64,000 nucleotides of DNA from Alloacidobacterium dinghuense. GTDB taxonomy: Bacteria > Acidobacteriota > Terriglobia > Terriglobales > Acidobacteriaceae. Positions 1 through 8,252 of the stretch are shown in pieces (the stretch's first letter is position 1; every line of letters starts with the position of its first letter). Both the position numbers and the translations under genes were made by a program. The stretch covers positions 5,146,001 through 5,210,000 of the forward strand of contig NZ_CP060394.1 of assembly GCF_014274465.1 (NCBI RefSeq), written 5' to 3'. The notes beneath the pieces were generated by a model. The model made no database searches, was not told the origin of the DNA, and saw only the letters and a list, made by a program, of their open reading frames with translations.

Positions 1-726
1 GCGCCAACTACTCCAGCCCTTCCCGGAGAGCTCGTGCCGCTGTCAAGAATGCGCGCGATTATTGCGCAGCGCATGATTGATTCCAAACGCACGAACGCAC
101 ATGTGCATACGGTCTTCAAAATTGACTTCACCCGCATCGTCAAGATTCGCGAGAAGGAGAAGTCGAAATACGAACAGCGCAACGGCGTGAAGCTGACTTA
201 CATGCCGTTCATCTCACGCGCCGTGATTGCAACACTCCGCAAGATGCCCATTGTGAACGCGTCAATGGAAGGCGAAGCCATCCGCTATCACCAGAACATC
301 AATCTGGGTATCGCGGTTGCGCTGGATTGGGGTCTGATTGTACCGGTGATCAAGCAGGCAGAAGAGCGCAGCTTCGTAGGCGTCGCGCGTGCGATAGCCG
401 ATCTCGCCGAACGCGCGCGCGGCAAGAAGTTAAAGCCGGATGAGGTTGGATCTGGCACCTTCACGATTACAAATCCAGGAATTTTCGGCGAGCAGTTCGG
501 AACACCAATTATCAATCAGCCGGAGAGTGCCATTCTCGGCGTAGGTGGCCTTTTTAAAGAGCCCGCAGTTATTACCGATGACTCAGGAACCGACTCCATT
601 GCGATTCGGCACATGATCCACCTCACGCTCGGCTTCGATCACCGCATCATCGATGGAGCCGATGCAGGTAGATTCATGGCAGAGGTAAAGAAGTATCTCG
701 AAAACTGGAGCGAGGATATTGGTTAG
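1..726 (+). CDS. 2-oxo acid dehydrogenase acyltransferase (E2), C-terminal catalytic part; 5' end outside window
   Basis: The reading frame is open from the first base, so only the end of the gene is present. It begins with an Ala/Pro-rich linker and then the catalytic acyltransferase domain of the pyruvate/2-oxoglutarate dehydrogenase E2 family. The active-site signature DHRIIDGADAGRF lies near the C terminus (family form DHRxxDGA), where the His and Asp catalyse acyl transfer from lipoyl groups to CoA. The internal stretch FTITNPGIFGEQFGTPIIN is also typical. Lipoyl and E1/E3-binding domains must lie upstream of the window. The sequence does not tell whether the substrate is pyruvate, 2-oxoglutarate or a branched-chain oxo acid. 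It is convergent with purK across a terminator hairpin. Confidence 0.93.
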   Translation, partial: APTTPALPGELVPLSRMRAIIAQRMIDSKRTNAHVHTVFKIDFTRIVKIREKEKSKYEQRNGVKLTYMPFISRAVIATLRKMPIVNASMEGEAIRYHQNINLGIAVALDWGLIVPVIKQAEERSFVGVARAIADLAERARGKKLKPDEVGSGTFTITNPGIFGEQFGTPIINQPESAILGVGGLFKEPAVITDDSGTDSIAIRHMIHLTLGFDHRIIDGADAGRFMAEVKKYLENWSEDIG

Positions 727-750
727 TCCGAGGACAAGTAAGACGAAAGA

Positions 751-780
751 AAGGCAGGCGCAAAGCCTGCCTTATTTCTT
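751..780. terminator. Bidirectional intrinsic terminator between E2 gene and purK
   Basis: A perfect 9-bp inverted repeat, AAGGCAGGC / GCCTGCCTT (751-759 and 765-773), has a 5-base loop. It is followed by a T-rich run on the plus strand and preceded by an A-rich run that serves the minus strand. It sits between two convergent genes, as expected for a shared terminator. Confidence 0.8.
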
Positions 781-1927
781 ATAGTAATTCTTTTGCCTGT
801 AGCACGCGTTCAATAGCCTCTTCTGGGCTTTCACCGACGGCGGAAAGGTGCCCCATCTTTCGGCCGGCTCTTGGCATGTGCTTCTCATACAAATGCAATC
901 GCACGCCCGGCACGGACAGAGCCAGATCAAACCGCGGTTCATGTCCAAGCCAAAGTTCGCCCAACAAATTTGCTATTGCGGCAGGCTTTACGATTGACAC
1001 ATCGCCCAAGGGTAAATCGCAGACAGCACGTACAATTTGTTCGAACTGACTTGTCGTGCAGGCCCGCTCGCTGGCGTGATAACTGTTATGTGGTCGCGGC
1101 GCGAGTTCATTCACGAACAACTCGCCATTTCTCGTAAGAAACATCTCAACCGCAAGCAAGCCTTCGAGGCTCATTTCTACGGCGATACGACGCGCAATCT
1201 CTTGAGCTTTTTCTTCCAGTGAAATTGGCACTGAAGATGGTATGACACTCCACGCCAGAATCTGATGTTCGTGATGATTTGCAGCCGATGGATAGCTTTT
1301 CAGTTCGCCATTTGGAGAACGAGCCACCATCACTGAAATTTCTTTTTCAAGGTCTAGCGCCTTCTCAGCAATCGCGGGGCGATGCCCCAATAAGTTCCAG
1401 GCATCATGGGCAAGTGTCTCAGCTGACGAAGCAGTTTCGTCGAAGCCAATCTTCACCTGGCTGCGCCCGTCATATCCGCCACGCGCACTCTTTACAAAAC
1501 AGCGACCTCCAAGTGCAACGATGGCTGTCTGCAGGTCGGCTTCCGTGTGGATGTTCCGAAACTCGCCGACAGGAAAATCATGATCCACGAGCCAGTTTTT
1601 CTGAAGAATGCGGTCCTGAATGATCTCCATCATTGCCACGCCAGGTCGTACGGGAGCGTACTTGGCTGCTGCCTGCAGGCTTGTCACTGCGATCTGTTCA
1701 ATCTCGAGCGTAATGACATCGCAGCCGCGCGCGAGATCTGCTGCCGCGCGAGCGTCATCCCATGAACCTTCAAAACACGCATCAACAACGAATCTTGCCG
1801 GGCACGAAGGATCCGGGTCCATCACCTGGATACGATAACCAAGCGAGCGCGCTGCCATCGCAGTCATACGCCCAAGCTGGCCGCCACCGAGAATTCCAAT
1901 GGTTGCGCCGGGAAGTATCGCGCTCAC
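779..1927 (-). CDS. purK: N5-carboxyaminoimidazole ribonucleotide synthase
   Basis: This ATP-grasp enzyme of de novo purine synthesis carboxylates AIR with bicarbonate and ATP to give N5-CAIR. The N terminus has the expected GILGGGQLGRM loop; the central part carries ATP-grasp features (CFVKSARGGYDGRSQ, EKEISVMVARS) and the C-terminal part has FVNELAPRPHNSYH. At 382 residues it has normal family length. The start is GTG at 1927, whose GTGA overlaps the purE stop codon by 4 bp, so the two are translationally coupled. This purE-purK order is the classic bacterial arrangement. Confidence 0.96.
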   Translation of the reverse strand: MSAILPGATIGILGGGQLGRMTAMAARSLGYRIQVMDPDPSCPARFVVDACFEGSWDDARAAADLARGCDVITLEIEQIAVTSLQAAAKYAPVRPGVAMMEIIQDRILQKNWLVDHDFPVGEFRNIHTEADLQTAIVALGGRCFVKSARGGYDGRSQVKIGFDETASSAETLAHDAWNLLGHRPAIAEKALDLEKEISVMVARSPNGELKSYPSAANHHEHQILAWSVIPSSVPISLEEKAQEIARRIAVEMSLEGLLAVEMFLTRNGELFVNELAPRPHNSYHASERACTTSQFEQIVRAVCDLPLGDVSIVKPAAIANLLGELWLGHEPRFDLALSVPGVRLHLYEKHMPRAGRKMGHLSAVGESPEEAIERVLQAKELL

Positions 1928-2415
1928 TGCGGCAACTCCTCAGCCAGCACTTCCTCTTTGCGGGCAGCTCGCCATACGCGGAGCCGTTCACGTAGATTGT
2001 GATCTGTTGTGGCCAGCATCTCTGCAGCAAACAAAGCGGCATTCGCTGCACCAGGTTTGCCAATGGCCAGCGTCCCCACAGGCACGCCCTTTGGCATCTG
2101 AACAATTGAAAGCAGCGAATCGATGCCATTGAGCATCGTTGCTGGGACAGGCACGCCAAGTACCGGGACCAGCGTCTTCGCAGCAAGCATGCCAGGTAGG
2201 TGCGCCGCGCCACCTGCGCCCGCGATAATCACACGCAACCCGCGCGCTTCCGCCTGTTCTGCGTAAGTGAAAAGCAAGTCGGGAGTGCGGTGCGCGGAAA
2301 CAACTCGCACTTCATAGGGAATAGAGAACTCTTTCAGCAGGTCGACGGCATGTTTGAGAACCTCAAAGTCACTCTTACTGCCCATCACCACGCCGACAAG
2401 CGGGGCGTGCTCCAT
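1924..2415 (-). CDS. purE: N5-CAIR mutase (class I PurE)
   Basis: It converts N5-CAIR to CAIR, the step after PurK. Family motifs are all present: VGVVMGSKSD at the N terminus (substrate phosphate binding), SAHRTP (catalytic His) and IAGAGGAAHLPGM. A TTG start 24 bp upstream is possible, but ATG at 2415 is preferred because it places the family motif where it normally lies. A TATAAT box lies only about 8 bp before this ATG, suggesting a leaderless or nearly leaderless mRNA. The last gene of the phage-like block ends about 77 bp upstream on the same strand. Confidence 0.95.
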   Translation of the reverse strand: MEHAPLVGVVMGSKSDFEVLKHAVDLLKEFSIPYEVRVVSAHRTPDLLFTYAEQAEARGLRVIIAGAGGAAHLPGMLAAKTLVPVLGVPVPATMLNGIDSLLSIVQMPKGVPVGTLAIGKPGAANAALFAAEMLATTDHNLRERLRVWRAARKEEVLAEELPQ

Positions 2416-2422
2416 GAATGTG

Positions 2423-2428
2423 ATTATA
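2423..2428 (-). promoter_or_regulatory. Candidate -10 box of purEK
   Basis: TATAAT is read on the minus strand, ending about 8 bp before the purE ATG. No convincing -35 box is visible 16-18 bp upstream. If used, transcription would start at or very near the ATG. Confidence 0.45.
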
Positions 2429-2492
2429 GTGCCTTTCAATCAAGCATCATCTTGAGCAGCCCAACCTGTGCGAGTGCGTCTTGCCCGATCGT

Positions 2493-2774
2493 TTACAGTT
2501 TGATGCCAAGTGATCCGGCAAACTGAACCATCGCCGGCCACACGGCTTTGAGATCCTGAATGGTCGCTATATCCAGCGAGAAGTTCAGCGGATTGGTGAC
2601 GACGCCATTGACATCGCCAAGCGCTTTTGCAACAGTGCCTAAAAGCACACCGAGCCCAGCAACCACACTGGGTTCCGCCTTATTGCTTGCCACCATGGCC
2701 CCGCTCACGAATTTAAGAACATCTTCTGCGGCAACTTCGATGCCGTGTTCGATTCCAAGAAGGATGTTTGCCAC
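2493..2774 (-). CDS. Small conserved phage-block protein, possible membrane/lysis-associated protein
   Basis: A 93-residue protein with GTG start at 2774, preceded at 9 bases by AAGGAG. The middle has a glycine/valine/alanine-rich hydrophobic segment (VVAGLGVLLGTVAKALG) and the C terminus ends in a short helix with Trp (DLKAVWPAMVQFAGSLG). It begins 1 bp after the preceding 110-residue gene ends, so both are at the 3' end of the phage transcription unit, a position where holin-type genes often sit. I do not recognise a named family; the lysis role is only a positional guess. Confidence 0.55.
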   Translation of the reverse strand: MANILLGIEHGIEVAAEDVLKFVSGAMVASNKAEPSVVAGLGVLLGTVAKALGDVNGVVTNPLNFSLDIATIQDLKAVWPAMVQFAGSLGIKL

Positions 2775-2775
2775 G

Positions 2776-3108
2776 TTATTCGGTCTCCTTATTTGAATTG
2801 CGTGTTTGCTGTTGTTCTGGTGCAGGTTCAGGCGAAGTCTGCCTTAGAGCCCTATCCAGGTTTGCTGCCAGAAGATGGGTAAAACGATAGAGCCAACCGT
2901 AGAAACCGCTGGCTTCCGTTCTAGGTGGACCCATTGCGCTCACCGCAGCTGAGAAAACCCAAAGTGCCCCAGCCCCGGTCCAAAAGGATTGGGCTGAGCT
3001 GCTCGGCCAGAGGATCGCATGCATGAAGTTCATCATTGGTTCATCCTGATTTTCATTTTGGAAACAATAGAATTGCGTTGCGGCTGGGACCGCCACAGAC
3101 GTACTCAT
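2776..3108 (-). CDS. Small membrane protein of the phage block (holin-like position)
   Basis: The 110-residue product has one clear hydrophobic segment around residues 42-60 (FWTGAGALWVFSAAVSAMG), a second weaker aromatic stretch after it, and a polar Pro/Gln/Glu-rich tail. ATG at 3108 follows the tail-protein stop by about 14 bp. An in-frame ATG at 3036 has a better spaced AGGA and would drop the first 24 residues, so the start is uncertain. The size, single membrane segment and position after the tail genes fit a holin or tail-associated membrane protein, but no family motif proves it. Confidence 0.55.
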   Translation of the reverse strand: MSTSVAVPAATQFYCFQNENQDEPMMNFMHAILWPSSSAQSFWTGAGALWVFSAAVSAMGPPRTEASGFYGWLYRFTHLLAANLDRALRQTSPEPAPEQQQTRNSNKETE

Positions 3109-3122
3109 TCCGGAAATGTCCG

Positions 3123-5438
3123 CTACATTGGTACGTTGACGAAGATCGCGCTCGAGAATCGCGAGTAGTTTGGTGGAGTCGATCCGTCATACATACGCAC
3201 GTAGTACTGTTCCGTTACGGCTTCGCGAGGAATTGTGAAACTGCTAACCGGGCTCCGCAATACAAGGTCAGAGTCAGTTCCCGGTCCAAACGACCAGTCC
3301 CTTCTTCTCACCTCAAATCCCCCTCCAGAAGGAGCCGTCACACCTGCATTCACCTGGAGCGTACTCGCAGTGATCGACGAGGGACTAAGGGTCAGCAGGT
3401 TCGCCAAGGGCTCAACCGTTCGCGGCTGTAGCGGCAGCCAGGTATCGGCCGGCACCGCGGAGGAGGTTTTGATTGCGAGTGCGTCGGCCCAGTCGTTGGC
3501 GAAGTGAATCGTGTATTTATTCATCTGCGGCGACGAGTTGGAAACCTCTATTTGCACGCCGCGTACGACCAGATTTGCGCTCAAATTTGCCGATGGAGCA
3601 GTGACCGCGAGCAAATCGCCAGGCCAGATGTCGCCTTGCGTCTCCATGTTCCAGCCTGTATAGGTTCCTTTCCAGGCCGCTGCTCGACTTGACGATAAGG
3701 ACAGCAACGCCAATGCTGCATTCTCGCAGTCCGCCGAACTGATGGGATGCGGACTCGTTACAGAGCCAATCCAGCGAGCGGTCGCGGGGAGCTGCGAAGA
3801 ATTCTGCGGAGAGGTGGCAACGGCATTCGCCATGCGTGCCACAGCCCTGCGTTTTGTCCGATAGGAGACGAACACCTGTTCTCCCGCCTGCGGTACGTTG
3901 GTCGCATAAAAACGCAGCTTGCCTGTCCGTTCAATTTTGCAATCGGCCCCCTGGGCGGTGGTCCCTATCCGTTGCGTGATCATGTTGCTGCCGGGCGGGA
4001 TACTCGTAACCCAGACGGGTCCTCCCTGTGTCATGTCCACGCTGCGAATGCTGCAGATTAGATTTGTGCTGTTCAATAACCCGAACGTGCAAATCGATGG
4101 TGTAATTGCCATGGCGCCGTCATAGAGGACAACGGGCGTACTATTTACCCCATTTGTCATGTCTTGTACTTCCAGCACCAGGTTCAAGCCGCAAGGAACA
4201 GCACTACTACCCCAAAGTTCTGTCCCCTCATCGCCCAAGGAATAGTAAGACTGCAGGACCCGCTGCATTTCTTTCGCATACAATCGCGTGCGCAGAGTGT
4301 AGATCTGTCCCGCGACTGGAGTGAAGGAACTGCCGGCCGCAAGCCCCGCGATCAAGGGGGAAATGCAGGTTGCTCCATTTGCCTGATGCACTTGGAATCC
4401 AGCGAGACAGTCTGCGGTATTGACATCACCGCCGTACAGACCGCTCAGAATTCCGGTGCTCCCTGCGCTGAGGACGAGCCCATTCGTTTCGATAACCAGA
4501 GAGCCGCCAAGCTCCAAATTGCCATTTGCACACAGAGTGGTTTCGCCATCAAGTCCGTTGCCGCCCACGCAGGTCAGCCCGTTTGACGTGAGTGAAATAT
4601 GAGCGCCAGGATCTTGCAGTTGCCATAGCTGCGTATTAATTGACGGCGACTGAAAGAGATCCGCCAAAGGCTTTGTTTTGGAAGATGGTGGGAAGTATGG
4701 GTCCTCGGTTAGATCGAATAAGATCGTGGTTCCGTCACCTGCAAACACCTCTGTGACATAGGCACTCGGTTCATCCTCGCCGCAAACCGTTACATCATTC
4801 GCGAGCATTTTTATCATCGATGCCTGCAGTTTGTTTACTTGCAGTGTCCCGCTGTTTTCACTCAGTGAATGCGTGACATTGCCAATGGGGGTCATTGTCA
4901 CGTCTCCTGACATAACCCGATACATATTCCGCGAACTTGAGGCCAGAGTCCCGACATTGCCAGACCAGCCTTTAGCAGGCTCCGGTGTAAACCGTCCGAC
5001 CGTGCCCGCAGCTTGAGACGTGCTTAGAGAAAAGCGTGTGGGATCGACTATATTCGTCAACGTTCCGACCAGTTGTCCCGCTGGGAGGCCAAAACTCGAC
5101 GTCATCAGAGCGAGCCCCTGCATGTCGAGCAGAACTTCATCGCTTACTGCGGACACCACGGCCTGGTATACGGGCCCGGCCATGCCTTCACCCACTAGCT
5201 CCAACGCGGGTTCGCTCGCAATGTAACCAGTAAACAGCACAACTCCGCCATCGTCGCTCACTACTACTCGTGCCAAGCGAAGAGGCACCGGCAGATTGAC
5301 CGTTTGAGCAGCCAGCGCAAAGGTGCAAATGGATGGCTCATTCAATTGCCGCTCGATCCGCAGGGGCGTTTTCTGAATAACGGCACTCGTATAGTTCTGG
5401 TCACCTGTGCCATCTAGATTGTCGATCGTTAGGATCAC
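3123..5438 (-). CDS. Phage tail/baseplate hub-like protein
   Basis: At 771 residues this is the largest tail gene of the block. GTG start at 5438 has AAGGAG 5 bases upstream. The N-terminal ~230 residues resemble tail hub proteins that open with a short beta-rich domain (IERQLNEPSICTF). The middle (about residues 255-480) looks like a concanavalin/jelly-roll module rich in Gly, Asn and Cys. The region around 590-650 (GDIWPGDLLAVTAP) resembles the end of hub domains, and the C-terminal ~80 residues look like a fibronectin-type fold. The function as tail tip or receptor-facing protein is inferred from size, order and composition. The gene sits after the tail-tube-like gene and before the two small end genes. 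Confidence 0.65.
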   Translation of the reverse strand: MILTIDNLDGTGDQNYTSAVIQKTPLRIERQLNEPSICTFALAAQTVNLPVPLRLARVVVSDDGGVVLFTGYIASEPALELVGEGMAGPVYQAVVSAVSDEVLLDMQGLALMTSSFGLPAGQLVGTLTNIVDPTRFSLSTSQAAGTVGRFTPEPAKGWSGNVGTLASSSRNMYRVMSGDVTMTPIGNVTHSLSENSGTLQVNKLQASMIKMLANDVTVCGEDEPSAYVTEVFAGDGTTILFDLTEDPYFPPSSKTKPLADLFQSPSINTQLWQLQDPGAHISLTSNGLTCVGGNGLDGETTLCANGNLELGGSLVIETNGLVLSAGSTGILSGLYGGDVNTADCLAGFQVHQANGATCISPLIAGLAAGSSFTPVAGQIYTLRTRLYAKEMQRVLQSYYSLGDEGTELWGSSAVPCGLNLVLEVQDMTNGVNSTPVVLYDGAMAITPSICTFGLLNSTNLICSIRSVDMTQGGPVWVTSIPPGSNMITQRIGTTAQGADCKIERTGKLRFYATNVPQAGEQVFVSYRTKRRAVARMANAVATSPQNSSQLPATARWIGSVTSPHPISSADCENAALALLSLSSSRAAAWKGTYTGWNMETQGDIWPGDLLAVTAPSANLSANLVVRGVQIEVSNSSPQMNKYTIHFANDWADALAIKTSSAVPADTWLPLQPRTVEPLANLLTLSPSSITASTLQVNAGVTAPSGGGFEVRRRDWSFGPGTDSDLVLRSPVSSFTIPREAVTEQYYVRMYDGSTPPNYSRFSSAIFVNVPM

Positions 5439-5453
5439 TTGGTCTCCTTGGGG

Positions 5454-6434
5454 CTATATCAAGGTAGCGCTGCCCGGAATGAAGCTGCGGAAGCAGACCG
5501 TTAGTTCACCATCATTGCTGTCGGTCACCGGCAGCGCACGGAAGTTGGCATTTAATGCAGCCCTTTCGAGCGGCGCGGCCACGGCATCGGCACTTTCTTC
5601 AGATCCTTGCATCGCCTGCAACCGCGGATAGTGAAAGATCACGCGCTCTCCCTGCTCTCCGGGTAGAACGAACACTGCTGACCACTCCTGAAAAAAAGTC
5701 CCGCCTTCACGGTCGACAAAACCAACGATCGGCTGGACCTTCATGCCACTCAACGGGGTGCCAGCAAGCAGCGGCTGCGCGAGCTGCAATCCACCTGAAG
5801 TTACCTGTGCCACCCTCGCCACGTTAAAGCTCACTCGACGAATGTAGTCAGGATCATTGTTGATCGCGACTGAATTACGCACGTAAGCTGCTGATACACC
5901 GCTCCCGACAAAGCCTGCCTGCCCTGCGTAGTCGACATCGACGGTGACCAGGCAGCCAGCTGAGAACGGCCCGATGTCTGTTGTATTCAAAGCAATATTC
6001 GTGGCACTGGAACCAGCCTGCACACTGACTGCCGCAACCCCTTTTGCGCCAGATCCATTCGCAGCGCTTCCGCTCGCAGGCTGAATCAGGTTCATGTGCT
6101 GCGATCCGGCCGACAGCGCCATCGTCAGTTTGTTCCAGACCTTAAAGCGAAACGATACGGTCGCACCCGTCGCTTCACGGACCTGGTACTGCGCGACACT
6201 TGGCACGCCGACGTTCAGCGCACTGATCGAACCGGTTGACTTGCGAGCGAAATTTTCAGTCCAACCGAGATCGATCCAAGGCTCAGGCGGCGAATCTAGA
6301 GAAAACTGACCCATCTGAGATGGGTCGAATGTTGATGGAACTTGTTGCACTCGATTAACCGGAGCAAAGTACGCGCGCACCCGTCGATACATGGTAGGTA
6401 ACGCGGAATAATTTGTAACCACGGATGTGCTCAT
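5454..6434 (-). CDS. Phage structural protein, possible tail-tube or tail protein
   Basis: A 326-residue, Ala/Ser/Val/Gly-rich beta-type protein with no signal peptide or membrane segment. Its ATG overlaps the stop of the upstream gene by 4 bp (ATGA), and the next gene starts about 15 bp after its stop, so it lies inside the tail operon. It follows the tail-terminator-like gene, where a major tail protein is normally encoded. The segment EATGATVSFRFKVWNKLTMA is reminiscent of tail-tube beta strands, but I do not see a diagnostic motif. It could instead be a tail decoration protein. Confidence 0.55.
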   Translation of the reverse strand: MSTSVVTNYSALPTMYRRVRAYFAPVNRVQQVPSTFDPSQMGQFSLDSPPEPWIDLGWTENFARKSTGSISALNVGVPSVAQYQVREATGATVSFRFKVWNKLTMALSAGSQHMNLIQPASGSAANGSGAKGVAAVSVQAGSSATNIALNTTDIGPFSAGCLVTVDVDYAGQAGFVGSGVSAAYVRNSVAINNDPDYIRRVSFNVARVAQVTSGGLQLAQPLLAGTPLSGMKVQPIVGFVDREGGTFFQEWSAVFVLPGEQGERVIFHYPRLQAMQGSEESADAVAAPLERAALNANFRALPVTDSNDGELTVCFRSFIPGSATLI

Positions 6435-6919
6435 AGTTCGCCGCGCTCCTGAAACGTAAAAACATTGATCTTCACAACTCGTGTCAGGCGCTCACGTTGC
6501 GTTGTCAAAGTCGAGAATTGTGGTTCTCCCCAGAAGACCTTCGTCGCCATCGTGGCAGTCGGCGTCTGTGTGAAATTCATCTTTGGCGCACAATTTGGGC
6601 TGAGAATACCTAGCAGTTCTGCATCCATTCCCTCAAGCGTCCGCCCTCGGTCAAGGCCAGCATTGGCTTCTGTGCCGCCGGTTGTGTAGTGGACCTCGCA
6701 AGTCATCTGCGCCAGGACGGACGGCAGTTGTACATCCACGTCGAGAGCGGTCCAACGCAACACAAAGGCGTCTGCCGGTAACTGCGCGACAGGCGCTTCT
6801 GCTTCTTCCATCAGAATGCCTGGTCTTTGCACACCTCGTAAAATGATCACGCGGTTCGGATTCAATGCGGCCAGACGATTACGTAGTGTCACATAAAAAG
6901 TGTCTTTTGCATTTTCCAT
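6431..6919 (-). CDS. Tail terminator/minor tail protein-like
   Basis: The 162-residue product begins with a helix around RNRLAALNPNRVI and ends in a beta-rich part containing RERLTRVVKINVF, the general pattern of small tail-completion proteins. It lies between the head-tail adaptor-like gene (18 bp upstream) and the candidate tail protein, with which it shares an ATGA stop/start overlap. Family assignment rests on order and size; no catalytic or binding motif is expected. Confidence 0.5.
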   Translation of the reverse strand: MENAKDTFYVTLRNRLAALNPNRVIILRGVQRPGILMEEAEAPVAQLPADAFVLRWTALDVDVQLPSVLAQMTCEVHYTTGGTEANAGLDRGRTLEGMDAELLGILSPNCAPKMNFTQTPTATMATKVFWGEPQFSTLTTQRERLTRVVKINVFTFQERGEL

Positions 6920-6937
6920 ACATGCCTTCTTAAAAAG

Positions 6938-7387
6938 TTATGGAACGGGCTGTAGAAGTGAATGCGACTCACGTAACAGCAGGCGATACAAATAGACCTG
7001 TCCCAGGGATTGCGATACTGAACGCGATTCAACCAGGAATTGAGCGCCATTGATCTCGATCCCCGCTGCTGTGTCGAATAACGCATCTGCCGACGTCAAT
7101 TGCAAGGTGCTTACCTGTTGCTGCACTGCGGAAGCAGAGATTAGGAGCTCGTAACGTGCCTGTTGTCCTTCTTGCATCGTGGCGCGAACCCTGCGAAAAA
7201 TCGCAGGAGAGAGTGAAAGCTGCTGAAAATTGGGAATGTCAATGCCAACTTGTCCTGCGTCACTGCTATCGACAGTGGCAGGCGCTACAAAGAGAGAAAC
7301 AGCTATCCCTCCACCCGCCCGTAAAAGCGCATCCGCCATCAACAGAGCGCTGCTATTCGGATTTCTAACGCTAAGATCTGCGCTCAT
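6938..7387 (-). CDS. Phage head-tail adaptor-like protein
   Basis: A 149-residue protein encoded between the connector gene (ends 3 bp upstream) and the tail-terminator-like gene. The C-terminal part (ALFDTAAGIEINGAQFLVES, then SLGQVYLYRLLLRES) reads as a small beta barrel, as in stopper/adaptor proteins that join portal to tail. The N-terminal segment is Ala/Leu-rich. The specific role is inferred from position in the canonical order connector, adaptor, terminator, tube. Confidence 0.5.
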   Translation of the reverse strand: MSADLSVRNPNSSALLMADALLRAGGGIAVSLFVAPATVDSSDAGQVGIDIPNFQQLSLSPAIFRRVRATMQEGQQARYELLISASAVQQQVSTLQLTSADALFDTAAGIEINGAQFLVESRSVSQSLGQVYLYRLLLRESHSLLQPVP

Positions 7388-7390
7388 CTC

Positions 7391-8014
7391 TCACCCCAGG
7401 CGACTTGCCACCCACGGCTTCAATAGACTCTGCACCGTGCTGTCAATCAGTGTGTTGGAAAAGTACTCCATCTGCATTGTGTCGATTCTGCTGCTCTTCA
7501 CGTTTAATCCTGGGGTAGCTTGCGCATTCTTGACGATCAATGCACATGCGGCCATTACCGCATCGGGAATGGTGCTCAACCCCGCCGTGTACGTCACCTG
7601 CACCTCGTTATAGGGCAACCCAAGAATGTTCATCGGGAAGATTAGCTCACCGGTTTGCGGAACGAAGTCGACTGTCGACGGGTCCATCTGCGTCCACGCG
7701 CCGGGCAATGCGAACGCCCAAGCGATTTCTTCCTGCAATGGATAAATCATCTGGCCACGCCGCGGGCGCGCGTAGCGCGCCTGAATATTTACAAACGGTG
7801 AGGTAGCTGGAGTGATCGGCGCCAGCGGCAGATAACTCAATCGCACCGTCTGTGATCCAGCCGTGAGCCTCAAGCGCTCCACATACTGGGTAGGATTCAG
7901 GCTGATCCGTCTGCAGTGAGTGTCAATCAATGCCGAAGCGACAGTGATCCAATCATCCGTTGTATCCGACGCAAGGCCGAAGTTCTGATAGTCTGTCGGC
8001 TGCAAATATCCCAT
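7391..8014 (-). CDS. Head-tail connector protein (gp6-like)
   Basis: The product is 207 residues from ATG at 8014, which has GGAG about 6 bases upstream; a longer reading would add 16 residues without a ribosome site. N-terminal DDWITVASALIDTHCRRISL is the typical opening helix of connector proteins with the gp6-like fold. The middle is beta-rich and ends in YTAGLSTIPDAVMAACALIV, a pattern (tyrosine-threonine-x-GL-x-x-x-P-x-x-V) found in many such connectors. These rings attach below the portal. A strong terminator and about 240 bp separate it from the capsid gene. Confidence 0.7.
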   Translation of the reverse strand: MGYLQPTDYQNFGLASDTTDDWITVASALIDTHCRRISLNPTQYVERLRLTAGSQTVRLSYLPLAPITPATSPFVNIQARYARPRRGQMIYPLQEEIAWAFALPGAWTQMDPSTVDFVPQTGELIFPMNILGLPYNEVQVTYTAGLSTIPDAVMAACALIVKNAQATPGLNVKSSRIDTMQMEYFSNTLIDSTVQSLLKPWVASRLG

Positions 8015-8175
8015 AATTATCTCCGCATCTGAGTCGCCGCACGCTTCACATCTTTGTTTCAAGAAGAAGTGGGTGGATCAGTTTGTCGAAAGTGCATCGC
8101 ATTGCGATTCACAGAGTCCCGCGTGAAAAAAGAGCTCTAGCCACTCAGGCAGTTCAACCAAACGGACCCACCTGC

Positions 8176-8207
8176 AAAAAGGGATGATCCGCGCGAGCGA
8201 ATCATCC
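8176..8207 (-). terminator. Intrinsic terminator downstream of the major capsid gene
   Basis: Read on the minus strand, an 11-bp stem (one T-G wobble; outer arms GGATGAT / ATCATCC) with loop TCGC is followed by CTTTTT. It lies 45 bp after the capsid stop codon and about 160 bp before the connector gene, in the middle of the morphogenesis gene row. Confidence 0.75.
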
Positions 8208-8252
8208 TCAAGTTGATTCATGCTGCTAGGAAATCACCCGACGGCGACATGC

